Assembly (NCBI RefSeq): GCF_042100115.1
Contig: NC_091272.1
Coordinates: 496,001-560,000 of the forward strand
Source of the DNA: Alternaria dauci
Lineage: Eukaryota; Ascomycota; Dothideomycetes; Pleosporales; Pleosporaceae
Length of the DNA stretch: 64,000 nt
Direction of reading: 5' to 3'
The translations under genes and the position numbers were made by a program. Positions 1 to 10,675 of the stretch are shown here, piece by piece. Under the pieces are notes generated by a model. The model had not been told where the DNA came from. It did no database searches and was given only the letters and a program-made list of their open reading frames with translations. The stretch's first letter is position 1; the number at the start of each line of letters is the position of its first letter.

Positions 1-184
1 ACTCTGATCGATCCCGGTATCATCATGCATGTCCCCAGAGTACGTGGCAGCAGCACAATGGTCGCCTTGCTTGACCTCTATGCACAAAAATGAAGCGATG
101 GATCCACGCGCAGAGAGGGGTAGTATATCCACCCCCACACTGTACCAGCATTCGCGTGTCTGTACCCGAGGCCGTCAGATTGGC

Positions 185-189
185 AAAAA
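185..189 (-). terminator. possible Pol III terminator of tRNA-Phe
   Basis: Five consecutive T on the minus strand, about 41 nt past the mature 3' end of the tRNA. Four or more T normally stop RNA polymerase III. No closer T-run is visible. The distance is long, so this may be only the first effective stop. Confidence 0.35.
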
Positions 190-229
190 GAATGGTTCGA
201 AAGATCTTGAGCAGGCTCAAGCACGGTGA

Positions 230-316
230 TGTCCCCTTCGTGGATCGAACACGATACCTCCAGATTTAGTGACTGATGACTTCAGTCTGGCGCTCTCCCA
301 ATTGAGCTAAGGAGAC
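230..316 (-). tRNA. tRNA-Phe (anticodon GAA) with a 14-nt intron
   Basis: Read on the minus strand this folds as a full tRNA. The 7-bp acceptor stem pairs 310-316 with 231-237 with one G-U pair, position 230 gives discriminator A, the D arm has AGCTC...GAGC, and the T arm has TTCGATC flanked by a 5-bp stem. The anticodon stem CCAGA/TCTGG lies at 286-290 and 260-264, with anticodon GAA at 281-283. A 14-nt insert at 266-279 sits one base 3' of the anticodon (between positions 37 and 38), the canonical place for nuclear tRNA introns. No CCA is encoded, as expected for a nuclear gene. Confidence 0.93.
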
Positions 317-613
317 GGTTTCTTATTGGATGTTTGGAGAAATGAATAGTTTATATTCCGCGCATCATTGAGTCCATCGAGATTGGACTTCTCGGGCGGC
401 CAGTTTTTGAAGCCCAAAAGTTTGCGTCTTGCGCGACATACGTCTGTGTACCGAATGTTGTTGACTAGAAAGAACAGAGGTTAGTGTACCGAGGCTCGCC
501 CATCGCAAGTCCGCCAGCTCCACATCTCCATCTCCAACATCTTTCCGCGCCAAAGCTCCCACAACTCCACGACGTTGTCGCAAGACCTCCAATCCTCGTA
601 CCACACCTCCAAA

Positions 614-1504
614 ATGCAGCCCTCGCCCCTCGCAAACCCATTGGCTACCGTAGCACAGCTCGAAACCTCCGGCTCCCAACTCGATGGCATCCCGCCCGAT
701 CTCGAAGACTCAATCCGCTTCGCGGGCGCACGCCTCACACAAGCCGCAGGCATACTCCTCCGCCTCCCACAGGAAGTCATTGCACAAGCTGTCGTAGTAT
801 TCATGCGCTTCTGGCTCGGCCCCGACGGAGGAAGTCTCGCGGAATTCGGTGCAGAACAAGTCTCAGCCGCGTCGCTATACCTCACCACGAAGCTCTCTGC
901 CTATCCCAAGTCAGCGCGCAGTCTGGTGAACGTGTACGCGTATCTTGATTCGCTGCCGGTTACTTATTTTGACGGAGACCATTTGGAGCAGTCGAAGGAT
1001 GCGACGAGATACTATGTGAGCGAGGGCACGTACGAGCGGCGCCGCGCAACGCTGTTTACGACCGAACAACGTATTCTTCGTACGCTTGGGTTCAATGTTG
1101 GCGTTCAATTACCGTACACGCTGTGCATCACGTATATGCAAGCCCTCGACATCTTTTCGCATCCCCGCGCGTCGGAACTCGCGAAACGTGCGATTGCGCA
1201 TTTGAACACTGCGCTGCTGAGTCCGCAGTGCCTTTACCTTACGCATCAACCGCCAGCGCTGGCGACGGCAGCTATTTATCTGGCGGCGAGGGAGACGGGG
1301 ATCAAGATGCCAGAGTGTGAGTGGTGGGAGGTGTTTGATACGGATAGAGAGGTGTTGGGGTTCTTGTGCGTGGGTATGTTGAGTTTAGAAGGATTTGCAA
1401 GGGAGGAACAGAAGAGGTGGGAGGGGAGGAAGTGCCCGATGAGTGTCGAGGCGTTGGAGAGAGAGGTTAAGAGGAGGAAGGAGGAAGAGGTGGATGAGGC
1501 TTGA
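614..1504 (+). CDS. cyclin-L-like cyclin
   Basis: Single-exon gene of 296 aa. The frame is open from about 575, but ATG 614 (AAAATGC context) is the first ATG. The protein shows a cyclin fold layout. A first box at about residues 26-110 begins with an RFAGARLTQAAGILLRLPQE segment, followed by helix residues VSAASLYLTTKLS, typical of cyclin boxes. A linker follows, then TEQRILRTLGFNVGVQLPY at about 155-173 and a second helical half. The pattern best fits transcription and splicing cyclins of the L/K/T group, which pair with CDKs in the nucleus. The C-terminus (after about 265) is Lys/Glu/Arg-rich. The length is normal for a short cyclin. The family is well supported; the exact subtype is inferred. 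Confidence 0.8.
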   Translation: MQPSPLANPLATVAQLETSGSQLDGIPPDLEDSIRFAGARLTQAAGILLRLPQEVIAQAVVVFMRFWLGPDGGSLAEFGAEQVSAASLYLTTKLSAYPKSARSLVNVYAYLDSLPVTYFDGDHLEQSKDATRYYVSEGTYERRRATLFTTEQRILRTLGFNVGVQLPYTLCITYMQALDIFSHPRASELAKRAIAHLNTALLSPQCLYLTHQPPALATAAIYLAARETGIKMPECEWWEVFDTDREVLGFLCVGMLSLEGFAREEQKRWEGRKCPMSVEALEREVKRRKEEEVDEA

Positions 1505-1834
1505 GACAGGCACCTGGAAGATGACAGAAAACCTGTGCATCGTGGCTTGTCACACGATATGCACTACAGCCTTTGGTCGTATCTTGGAACCTACGGAACA
1601 CACATCATGAAGACTACCGGCCGCATACCATTATCTACGGTTCTCGAATCTCCGTGACGAACACTGTATATCGCACAATGTTCATAGTAATCGCGTAAAC
1701 TTCTGGAAACCTTTGCACCTTCACGATGTTACTTTTTGGCAAACAATTTGCGAACCTGAGAAGCAGGGCCATAGGCATAATAGGTTCAGATATGTCGCCG
1801 TTACCACCACCGGCGAAGGTTCAACCACACCAGC
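1505..1834. other. intergenic, nothing recognised
   Basis: This is the 3' region of the cyclin gene and the 5' region of the next gene, both on the plus strand. I see no repeat, RNA gene or coding signal beyond short chance frames. Confidence 0.5.
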
Positions 1835-2731
1835 ATGGCACAACAAGGAAGACAAGTTAGAGTTGGGGATCGTGTCACTATCACTTCCATCAACCAAGGT
1901 TTCGATCACACCGGTATGGCGTTACGAAGAGTAGAAATTGAGATAGGAGACCGACAGCTTGTTCTTCCTCAAGGACGGGTGACTGATCGCAGTGTGCAAA
2001 TTCAGGGCAATCAAACTGTGAAGGGAGCCTTCGAGCAGCGTACTGCCCGTTCACAGTTAGATTGGCATGAGCAACACAATGAGCACCCACAAGGGCATCA
2101 TGGATGGCTACGACCCGAATTTCCACGATCATTAGATCGTTACGAAAGTTGTACCTTTGGAAAAATGACAAATAACAGCACGGAAAGCCCTCTCGCTCAT
2201 ATTGAAGAACGCGATTCTACATCCAGCCCTCGCAGCGACCCAGTAAGATTGAGTCGTAGGGCTGCCGTGAAGCACAACAGTACGAAAGATAAAAATACCA
2301 AGATTGAGAAGCACGACAGCATGGTACAGAACACCCACGCTTCGGAGACTGCCTCAGCTCGCGCTCCAGCTGTTCAAACCTCTACAAGTACACGACCATC
2401 GGATATACGTCGCTTCAGCTTCGAATTCACCGACCGGAGCGATGCGACCGGCTTACCAGACACACCTGATTTTGAAGACATCCCAATAACTCCCGTGGCT
2501 ACCGACCTAGAACGTGAGCCAGCACTGGTATCGGAAGCGAATAACCAGGTGCGAGCGTCTATCAATGCTTCTCGACCACAAACATCTGTTCAACAACAGC
2601 AAAGTCATCCAGTGACCGAAGAAGAGCGCAACCATGAAGAGCTCAAAGAGTTGGATAGAGTACGACGTCGAGTTCTGACGACCTTTGATGAGATACTGGG
2701 AAAGCGGAAGATCCCCACTGCACTACTGTAA
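1835..2731 (+). CDS. hypothetical disordered protein
   Basis: Single open frame of 298 aa from an ATG in good context (CAGCATGG). I do not recognise a family. The first 60 residues are more ordered (a GDRVTITSIN stretch followed by alternating hydrophobic residues, possibly a small beta domain). The middle, about 90-240, is rich in Ser, Thr, Asp, Pro and Gln and looks disordered. The C-terminal 45 residues (EERNHEELKELDRVRRRVLT) are predicted helical and charged. There is no signal peptide and no membrane segment. The length of the frame and the ordered start support a real gene; a function cannot be assigned. Confidence 0.6.
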   Translation: MAQQGRQVRVGDRVTITSINQGFDHTGMALRRVEIEIGDRQLVLPQGRVTDRSVQIQGNQTVKGAFEQRTARSQLDWHEQHNEHPQGHHGWLRPEFPRSLDRYESCTFGKMTNNSTESPLAHIEERDSTSSPRSDPVRLSRRAAVKHNSTKDKNTKIEKHDSMVQNTHASETASARAPAVQTSTSTRPSDIRRFSFEFTDRSDATGLPDTPDFEDIPITPVATDLEREPALVSEANNQVRASINASRPQTSVQQQQSHPVTEEERNHEELKELDRVRRRVLTTFDEILGKRKIPTALL

Positions 2732-3207
2732 GACTTATGGAGCGATAGACGTGCTACATGATGGAAAATCAAGGTGGGGATGTGAGAGTCTAGTGCTCAA
2801 TTATTCGGCTGTGGCAATCACCATCCCGTCCACAGCCGAGCATATGACTTACAGACCACCTGGGCAACAACACGTTGTCAGTTAGCACGTGTTCACCCTC
2901 AAACGCAATGTTACAACGCAACTGATTGCTTCGCTACATTGTGCATTCGTCCCTTGGCTTCTTCATCACTGCCACGAAAGCGAGATGAGAGGGCTTCTCT
3001 TATAGTGCGCCATTGTCACCTTGGCACAATGTATTTTCACTCTCGTCTACAGTTTCAGACAGTCCTCAAGTATCGCCAACTGCAGCCCTCACTCTCTCTT
3101 GAAATTGATATATCATCACTATTTACACCCCAGTTTCTCTCCCTCTTAGCTCAGTCACAGTGAATCATCTCTTTACCGTTCCCAATTAAGGCACCTCATT
3201 TTCAGCC
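2732..3207. other. intergenic, likely promoter of the next gene
   Basis: This holds a pyrimidine-rich stretch (about 3060-3180, many CTCTCT and CCCTC runs) just upstream of the ATG at 3208, as is common in fungal promoters. Nothing else is recognised. Confidence 0.45.
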
Positions 3208-3909
3208 ATGCCGCGAACACTTGTCGCTCTACCCCAGGGAACTGACGCTTCCTGGCTAGACCTTCTTCCCTCATCTCCTCGCCCTCTTTCACCACTCGAC
3301 CGCACACCCCAAGCAACACCCCAAATGCTATCCCGCATCCAAGCTCTCAAGGAATCCCTCTCCGAAGTCAAACTCTCCCTAAACACACGCATACAAATGT
3401 CCCTCTCGCACAAACATCAGGGTGTCTACTGCGCCCACTGCACCCCTCGCGATGTCAGCGGAGCCTGCGGTCCAACATGCCCCTTATTGCGCCCACAAAA
3501 GACCTACAGCCCCTTTCACGATGTCGCAGACGAAGAATGGTACAAACAACTCGCATCCGACAAAGCAAAGTACAGGGAGATTACAGATGACATGGCGGCG
3601 CGGGGCACGGCTGTATATGCGAGTACTGTTGCGCGGTGGGAGAGGGCGGCAGCGAGATTGAGAAAGGGGGTCGAGGTACCGACTGAATATTGGGAGAGCG
3701 AGGGGTGGCCGTATACTAAGTTTGTGGATCAGAGGAAGAGGATAGAGTTTAAAGTGGGGTGGAGCTTTGAACGGGCTTGGGGGAGGAGACCTGGGTTGGA
3801 AGTAGAGGTGGCGCCTGAGGTGAGGAAGAGGAAGCTTGGAGATGGTGCTGATGCTAACGGGGATCATAGGAGGTGGGAAATTTTTGGGAAACGAGTTAAG
3901 AGAATGTGA
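3208..3909 (+). CDS. hypothetical protein with Cys-rich centre
   Basis: Single-exon gene of 233 aa, ATG at 3208 after a CT-rich leader. Family not recognised. Residues 1-40 are Pro/Leu-rich. A helix follows at about 45-70. At about residues 73-95 there is a compact Cys/His cluster (CAHC, then C...C...C within 20 residues), which could bind zinc. The second half (about 105-200) is helical and rich in Trp, Tyr, Arg and Lys (EEWYKQL, WERAAARLRKG). The tail is basic (KRKLG, KRVKRM) and could be a nuclear localisation signal. This suggests a nuclear protein; that is inference only. Confidence 0.6.
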   Translation: MPRTLVALPQGTDASWLDLLPSSPRPLSPLDRTPQATPQMLSRIQALKESLSEVKLSLNTRIQMSLSHKHQGVYCAHCTPRDVSGACGPTCPLLRPQKTYSPFHDVADEEWYKQLASDKAKYREITDDMAARGTAVYASTVARWERAAARLRKGVEVPTEYWESEGWPYTKFVDQRKRIEFKVGWSFERAWGRRPGLEVEVAPEVRKRKLGDGADANGDHRRWEIFGKRVKRM

Positions 3910-4799
3910 TAGTTGCGTTGGAGAAGCTGAAGGGAATAGAGAAGATGTGTTTGTGTTTGACGCTGACGCTTGTGTGTGTAGGATGACTTGGAGTTTCTGA
4001 GGAAAGATGTATCTGTAAATACACATATCCTTCAATCTACCCCGCCATACGTATGACCTTGTGTTTCCTATCCCTTAGTTCTTTTCCGATCTTCTTTCAT
4101 CATTCAACTGCTAATTTCCTTCTTTGCTGGATAGCTGGACGGCAATTTGGATAGAGTTCTGATCGTGTGGTATCAGAATAATCTAAACAACTACACGGTC
4201 GTACTTGCTCGACCTATCTAGGACAGCCTGGACAAATTTAGCTTTCTGGGGTTTGGTTTTGTCTGTCATGAGGTCAGTAAAGGATACCATCTGCAGTGAA
4301 TGCCTCTTACCTGCATGGCTCTGAACGACTCTACCATATATTGCTGAGTATTGAGAACATTGTAGTTTTCTGAACGGTAGTTATTGTGCTGATATGTAGA
4401 GGCAGCGCATGCGGCGTGGTGTTCCACACAATGACCCAACACAGTGAATGACAGTCACAAATCAAAGCACTGAGCCATCTGATCCTGTAGAGTATTTCTG
4501 GTCACGTCGACACTCGTAAAACTTAATTCTACTTCATATCGAGTCTACTGGACAAGCTGATGGCAGTATCTTTGAGTGGCTGTAAGACTAAGCGATCGCC
4601 GCTGCAGCGTTGCAGATGTGGTTATTCGAGCCTCCTGTGACGTGCGTCGCGGCTAAACCATGACGTCAATGCGAGCTTAGACAAACTACAGCTCTAGAAC
4701 TCAACCTCTGGCATACAACCAACTTAACTCAAACCTAGACATCTCGCAACATCAGAATCTTTGTCAATCTCAATCAATTCCTTCTTACCAATTTACACG
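3910..4799. other. intergenic, promoter side of the mitochondrial protein gene
   Basis: About 890 nt. It contains the CRE-type palindrome annotated separately. Otherwise I see no coding or repeat structure. Confidence 0.45.
4661..4668. promoter_or_regulatory. CRE-type palindrome TGACGTCA
   Basis: A perfect 8-bp TGACGTCA palindrome about 130 nt upstream of the ATG at 4800, preceded by a second partial site (TGACGTG at about 4639). Sites like this are bound by ATF/CREB-type bZIP factors in fungi. Position and sequence are seen; regulation of the downstream gene is inferred. Confidence 0.45.
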
Positions 4800-5472
4800 A
4801 TGAGTTTCCTTCGCCCCATGTCGATGCTGCGTTCGGCAGCTCTACGGCCCGCACTTTCGGCCGCTCCCCGTGCCCATGTACAAGCCCGCTTCGCGACCTC
4901 AGATTACGGCTCTGGTAAGGGCAACCCAGCTGGAGAGACACCGGAGAAGCAAGGCGCGAACCCCAGCGAAAACCTCGAGCATCCTGGCCCCGCCCCGCCC
5001 AAGGTTGCCCAAGGCCAGTCTTCGTCGTCGCCAAACAAGGACAGCAACTCGAACCAGAATGACTCCCCCAAGCCTACATCAGAGTCGCCAGCTCCTTCTT
5101 CAAACAAGTCTGGAAAGCGCGAGTTCTCGACATTTGCACGCCAGATGAAAGAGAACAAAGAGCCAGCCGTCAAGCAGGGCCAAGAGAACAAGCCCGACCC
5201 CAACCAAGTCAAAGGTGCGAAACCCAAGATTCTCAACGAAAACCCTCCTGCGCCCGAAGAGGAGAGCGAGGACGTCAAGCAACACAACAGGGACATGGAT
5301 AACCGGGCGGAACAGGCGCATGAAAAGGTCGACAACAAGGACGCAGAGAAGGACAAAGTGCCCGCCAGCTTCTGGAAAGGTATGTCATGTCAAAGCGACA
5401 GGCTGCGGACATGTTGCTAACCAATGCGTAGGCGAAGGTGGACGAAATGATTCTGAAGGCGTACGAGGATGA
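4800..5472 (+). CDS. putative mitochondrial protein, acidic/disordered
   Basis: Two exons, 4800-5379 and 5432-5472. The intron at 5380-5431 (52 nt) starts GTATGT, has branch site TTGCTAAC and ends GTAG. The product is 206 aa. The N-terminus (about 30 residues) is rich in Arg, Ala, Ser and Leu without acids and ends ARFATS, a typical mitochondrial presequence and cleavage context. The rest is hydrophilic: Ser/Pro/Asn-rich to about residue 110, then Lys/Glu/Asp-rich. It ends in FWKGEGGR followed by a short tail. Another frame of exon 2 (reading AKVDEMILKAYEDERE to a stop at 5520) also looks protein-like but does not join in frame with the canonical donor. No family recognised. Confidence 0.65.
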
Positions 5473-6171
5473 GCGAGAGGTGATGCAGAAGGCGAACAAC
5501 ACGACTTTGATGTATAACTAGCTAGAACAGACTTTTGAAAGTCTCATGAAATGCATGGCATTCACCCAACAACCAAGTGCTTCATCGACGTGTTTCTGTG
5601 CGGCTGAGCTTCATAACTTTTGTGCATGTTGGGCGGATGACGTAGTTGGCTAGCGTGGTCACGGCCCCCGCATTATGGCATGCATGGGAATTTTTTGAAA
5701 TGCCATGGCGACACACGCTACGCCACGGCACAGCAGAGTGGAGCCATTTCGCACGACTTGTGCCATGATGATGAGTTTTGACGTGCTAAACAAGATTGAC
5801 ATGCCTCGGGGGGCTCTCGCTGGCTGTCAGATGTCAAACACGACAAAGGCCTAGACCGTGTTGGTAAAAGACGATCTCACAATTGCGCACTGCCAAAGGA
5901 CGCGGTTGCATGTGGCCATAGCTCCCCATTGGCTGCTTCGGGAGGCAGGCGCGTTGGGGATCTTGTTTGTCCAAGCTCCATACGTGCAGCACTACGTCAC
6001 TTGCACGCACACACTCTACCCGCCATTGTCTGTCCCTCCCCTCATAAACTCTCTGCCCACCATTCCCTCCTAGTCTTCACACCTCTGCCGAGTTTGCCTA
6101 AACCTGGTCCCTCGTCTTTTCTCTCTCCATTACCCATATACCAAGCATTCTCACATCGGCAGCCGCATATC
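5473..6171. other. intergenic upstream of the Ish1-repeat gene
   Basis: Includes an inverted CCAAT box (ATTGG, 5928-5932), about 240 nt upstream of ATG 6172, and a CT-rich leader (about 6050-6130). No gene seen. Confidence 0.4.
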
Positions 6172-7591
6172 ATGAGGTTCTCCCTGTCATCCGCCCTCGT
6201 GGCGTCGCTTGCTGCTACAGCAACGGCCAACAGCTGGTTTGGAAGCACTGGTGCGTATAGTAAACAACCCCTCCCATTGCCCATTGCGTCATGCAACAGT
6301 CGGCTGACGACGACAAGCAGTCTACGACAAGTGGCACGAGTCGGAGCTTGAGCGCTGGCTCAGCGACCACGGCATTCCCCACCCCAGCCCCTCTGACCGC
6401 AAGAACCTCCAGTCGACGGTCAAGGCCAACTGGAACGACAAGGTCGTGACGCCCTACACCAGCTGGGACGCGCAGACTCTCCAGAACTACCTCTCGCTCA
6501 AGGGCCAGCAGGCAAAGAAGGGCACCGAGAAGGATGCTAAGAGCCTTGCTGAGCAGGTCAAGGTCTACTGGACCGAGACCGAGGACTCCGCCAACCAAGC
6601 CTATGGCAGTGTTAAGGACTGGATCTTCGACTCGTAAGTACACAGTATCATATCGCTTGCACAGTGACTAACAATCCGCAGTTGGTCGGATTCTCAGCTC
6701 AAGGCTTTTGCCGACAAGCACGGCATTCCCGTCCCCCAGCCCCGCCAGCGTGACTCTCTTCTCGCCGCCGTCCGTGACAACTACCAGTCCGTAGCCGAAA
6801 AGGCCAAGGAGTCTGCCAACTACCCCGGTGACTGGCTCTACGCCTCCTGGTCTGACTCTGACCTCAAGTCTTGGTTCGACGAGCGTGGCTACAACGTTCC
6901 CCAGCCCAGCACCCGCGACTCGATGATCGCTGCTCTCCGCCGCCAGTCTCGTCTTGCCAGCCAGCAATCCCAGGGTGCCTACGCTTCCGTCTCTTCCGCT
7001 GCTGCCAACGCTCAGCAGAGCCTCAGCGACGCTCTCCTCGACTCGTGGTCTGACAGCCAGATCAAGGAGTGGGCCGACAAGAACGGCATCAAGGTTCCTC
7101 AGGGCTCCAAGCGTAACGAGCTCATCGCTCTTGCCCGCAAGCACCGCGCTCGTCTCTATGGCGACAGCGCTTCTGCCACTGCCGGATCCGTCTCTGCTTC
7201 TGGTGCTTCCGCTTACGGTGCTGCTACTTCCAAGGCTGGTAACCAGTACGCTGCTGCCACCGGTGGCTTCGCTTACTACACCGACTTGATCAAGCAACAG
7301 ATTGGTCTCGCCCAGGCTAGCGTTACCTCCGCTACTGACGCCGCCGGATCCAGTGCCAGCTCTGCTTCTGTCCGTGCTGCTTCCAGCGCCAGCTCCCTTA
7401 CTGGTGCTGCCGCCAAGGCTGCTTCTTCATCCTCATCCTCCATCTCCAAGTCTGCTGCCAGCGCCAACGCCGCTGCCTCCTCTTCCGCTTCCAGCGCTTC
7501 TTCGGTCGCCTCAAAGTCTGCTAAGAGCGGATACGATGCCGCTGCCGCTAGCGCCAGCTCCGCCTCTGCCTCTGCTAAGCAGGAGTTGTAA
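6172..7591 (+). CDS. Ish1/Msc1-like stress-response protein with signal peptide
   Basis: Three exons: 6172-6250, 6321-6633, 6682-7591 (433 aa). Introns begin GTGCGT and GTAAGT and close in frame. A signal peptide (about residues 1-19, ending ATANS) precedes tandem repeats of about 35-45 residues. These carry the Ish1 pattern W-S-D-S-x-L-K-x-W/F-x-D-x-x-G-I-x-x-P-x-P...R-x-x-L (PF10281-type, LEM/HeH-like). I count four clear and one degenerate copy between about residues 29 and 240. The C-terminal 190 residues are an Ala/Ser low-complexity tract. In yeasts the relatives (Ish1, Msc1) localise to the nuclear envelope/ER and are stress-induced. Expression here is probably high, judging from the strong C-ending codon bias. 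Confidence 0.88.
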
Positions 7592-8673
7592 GCGTCTTGC
7601 TACCCATCACCACCGACAAGCAACGTTCGGTCATATCCTTCCCCATTATGATATGACTGCCACACGTGCCACTTTCACGACCTTACGATCGCGTACAGAA
7701 TAGGCGGAAAATGAAATGGAAACACTGTAACATTAGGATCACGACGATATCCCCTCTGCGACCACCTCCTGGTAGGCTTTCGGAGGGTCGATTTGAGTTT
7801 TTCTTTCATTCCTCCCTTGGAAATTGGGAGGGAAGGACGCGTGGCGTCTCACGTAGCTTAGTATGCCGCTTTGATAATGAGAAAAAGTATAATTGCACAT
7901 GTTCTTTTCGAATGAATGAATGGTTGTTGTCTGATATAAGGTTGCCGTTGAGCGTCAGGTTGGACTGTAGTAGAAGTATCGCCTCAATGGCATGTCCATG
8001 TGTAGCAGTTCTTCCATCTTCGTAGCTGACTTGCAGTGTCGTATGTGGTCAATGAAGTCGACGCCAATCTAACGTGATCGGGACTAGCAAGTCTGTCACC
8101 CACAGCACCCTCAAACTCAATGCCAACCACCACAACTCTACTATGCACATATTCTAGAACATCCAACACGACAAGCTTTGACAAGCTCATTGCCCTGTAA
8201 GCCGCAGACCGATTTGTTTCACTCCGGATCTGCGACGCGAACACCCCGTTTCGAGTCTCACGGCCGTCTCCAGTTTTCTCACCGTACGAATGGGACGAGA
8301 AGAAGTGAACTCCGCATGCGTGAGATGCCAAAGAGTAATCCCGGATCCCCTTGGCCGGCTTCTAATAAGGTTGACAGCGTTACTTTTGAGGTGCAGGTTG
8401 TGAGAGCATGCGTGGCTGAGCGCCCGAAGGTGACTTCATCGGCCCGTGAGCCAGACGGAACATGTAATCAAGTTATTGGAGTATGGGAATATAAGACAGC
8501 GCTCAGGTGTCTGCAAAATGGTGTAACAGATTCTTCATAATTCATCTCAAGCATTCCTTGGTTTCTCTACGATCGCTACTCACCCGGAGTGAGCTACAGT
8601 TCAGTTCGAATACATCAACGTCTATATTTATCTAATACCAAATTCACCTTTTTCGCTTCACAAATAATCCAAA
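7592..8673. other. intergenic; possible TATA element near 8490
   Basis: About 1.1 kb between two plus-strand genes. A TATAA at 8490-8494 lies about 180 nt upstream of ATG 8674. I see no other structure. Confidence 0.4.
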
Positions 8674-9200
8674 ATGAAGACCTTTACCCTACTCTGCCTC
8701 TTTGCCTCTGCTCTCGCAGCACCCGCTCCCCAGGCCTCTGGCGCCGCCAACTGCGCCGCCATCCAAACCAAGCTCGAGCAAGGCATCCAGGCCAACCTCG
8801 ATATTCAAGCCCAGGAGCTAAAAGGGTAATTTCTTCTCCCTTTTCCGTACAGTTCCCCGGTACTAACAGTTGCCCCCTCAGTGTATACGCCCTAAAACTC
8901 CAAGGCGGAACCGCCGGCTTCAACAACACCCAAACCTCTGTTCTCGCCATCCAACAACGCGGCGTCGACATCCGTGCCAACAACCAGAAACTTGCTCAGG
9001 AGATCAATAGTCCGGCCGCCGATGGATTGGCCATTGTAGCTGGTGCACAGACCAAGGAGATTGATCAGGTTAAGAGTTTGAAGGGTAATGCGGCAGCGGA
9101 TGGGGAGACGATTAAGATGTTGGTGCAGGAGGTCATGGATGGGACGATGCAGAATCAGAAGAACTTGGAGGCGGCTAAGGGGCAGGTTTGTGCGAAGTAG
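8674..9200 (+). CDS. small secreted helical protein
   Basis: Two exons, 8674-8825 and 8882-9200, with a 56-nt intron (GTAATT donor, TACTAAC branch, CTCAG acceptor); 156 aa. The start AAAATGA is the first ATG. Residues 1-16 form a clear signal peptide ending ALAAPAP. The mature part is alpha-helical, Gln/Ala/Asn-rich and without long hydrophobic stretches. It has one Cys near its start and one near its C-terminus, likely a single disulfide closing the domain. This resembles fungal secreted wall or surface-associated proteins, possibly of the hydrophobic-surface-binding type, but I cannot name the family. It sits tail-to-tail with a broken cysteine-rich secreted gene. Confidence 0.8.
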
Positions 9201-9333
9201 GTGGTCAGCTTGAGCAGGAGTGAGATAGGTTTAATGGGTTTGGGTTGTATGGTACGATAATTGGAGAGACGGTAATGCTAGTTTGGTATTCACGTTTTCG
9301 TCTACGATAATGCGGCGTAGAGTACGTAGACGC

Positions 9334-9807
9334 TTACGAAGGCGGAGGAATGGTACACTACTTGCATCAGAATGTCAGAGATCAACAAAGCCACAAATCA
9401 CTTACGCATTCAACGAACTGGTCACACAGCTGTTAGTTTCTTTTCTGTATGACAGAGTCGGATTTAACACTTACTCCGCTACCGTTGCAAGAATCCAGGG
9501 CGGGCCGCCCACCTCTACTAGGGTATACACAAGTCCTGAACGTAGGAAATGTCTGACTGGGACTGCCTGGTTCTTGGCACTGTACGCGTGTTATGACTTG
9601 GGATCCTCCTTTTTGTGCTCTGCTAACAACTTACGCAGAAGGACCAGTTCTGTGAACAGTTAGTAGGTGCTGGGTTTCTAGTCGTCGAACTGTACTCACA
9701 TAGGGATCGGGACATGAAGACCCAGACGGTAGACCTCATCCTCCGTTACAAAAAGCAGCCTCAGAAATGGCGGCCATAGCCGCAAGTATTGGCAGGGAGA
9801 GTTTCAT
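9334..9807 (-). pseudogene. cysteine-rich secreted protein gene with in-frame TGA
   Basis: On the minus strand a signal peptide begins at ATG 9807 (hydrophobic core LPILAAMAAI, likely end after SEA). Four introns with good signals join five in-phase exons: 9807-9700, 9649-9635 (15-nt micro-exon), 9579-9475, 9429-9406 and 9357-9334, which ends in a stop. All junctions are phase 0. The donors are GTGAGT, GTAAGT, GTAAGT and GTAAGT, and CTAAC branches are visible in the first and third introns. The exons encode about nine cysteines. Codon 24 (9736-9738) is TGA in an otherwise open exon, so the gene is broken, reads through, or uses an unusual splice. A CGA-to-TGA change would be a single C-to-T step. 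No family recognised. Confidence 0.55.
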
Positions 9808-10675
9808 GGTAGTGGATGATGAGAATATGGTATTTCTCCAAGTGTACCAACCAGCTGGCTGCGTGATCAACACAAATATATACCCGATCCTGGTATTGTA
9901 GACGGATGAACCCTTGTCCAAGGGCCATGAGCGGCCACTCGTCAGGGTGGTCTCGCCGATGTACCTGGGTATTCTATATTAATTATGGTTCTGACTTGGT
10001 TTCCGCCGCGATGCATCCGCGGCTAGCTCTACCTAGCTAGCCAAATTTCACCCTGTTGCGAAGATAACATAACGTGGAGGTTGTGCAATGGAGACTCCCC
10101 TTGGTGTACAAATGGTAAAACGCAATGCATAGCATAGCAAGCAATGCTCTTCCCTAAAACCAAGTGGCAGCAAGCACGTAATCTGACTACACATAGTTGA
10201 GTCGAACTTGCGCTAACGCCAACTATCGAACCAGGCTGCTGGTGAACTGAATACGACGGTTGCCGGGTATCGAAGAGCCGCAGGGTTCGATTGAGGCGGT
10301 GACCCGGAATTTGGCGACCGGAAAGAAGCTTCCAAGCATAACGACTGGACGGAACTCGAGATGCCATGCATCGTAGTACCGCAGACAGTGAACTTTGTAC
10401 CCTTTGCGAGGCCGACTGGGCGGCATGCGTCAGCACTAGGACCAACATGGCTAGCGCCGGACTAATTTGCATGGAGAAGCATCGGGATCAATGCTATCAT
10501 CTAAGGCCCGAATACGAGTCTAAAATGGAATGATGTTGAGAATGAGAGACTGGGAATTAGCTACAGATATGCTGGGCTGCACTATAAATACCTTAACCCA
10601 CGCTCTTCCGGAATATCACTCGCCTGCCAGCTACTCTATTGACTTTGACATTGTCCCCTCGAAAATCTGACAGTC
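9808..10675. other. intergenic between divergent small secreted genes
   Basis: Contains the TATA element listed separately. A minus-strand ATG frame (10029-10472) starts with a hydrophobic signal-like stretch, but all three minus frames are open over about 60 codons here, so I cannot call a gene. The ends of several chance frames overlap. Confidence 0.35.
10583..10590 (+). promoter_or_regulatory. TATA box of the small Cys-rich gene
   Basis: TATAAATA about 86 nt before ATG 10676, at a normal distance for a fungal TATA promoter. Strong TATA boxes often go with highly regulated genes. Confidence 0.5.

Noticed and set aside
6668..7297. 209-codon open frame antisense to the Ish1-repeat gene
   Set aside because: It mirrors the repeated GC-rich codons of the gene on the other strand. 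The Val/Gly/Leu/Ser composition is an antisense artefact.
10029..10472. 147-codon minus-strand frame with signal-like start
   Set aside because: Three minus frames are open here at once and none shows conserved structure. A secreted gene is possible but not supported.
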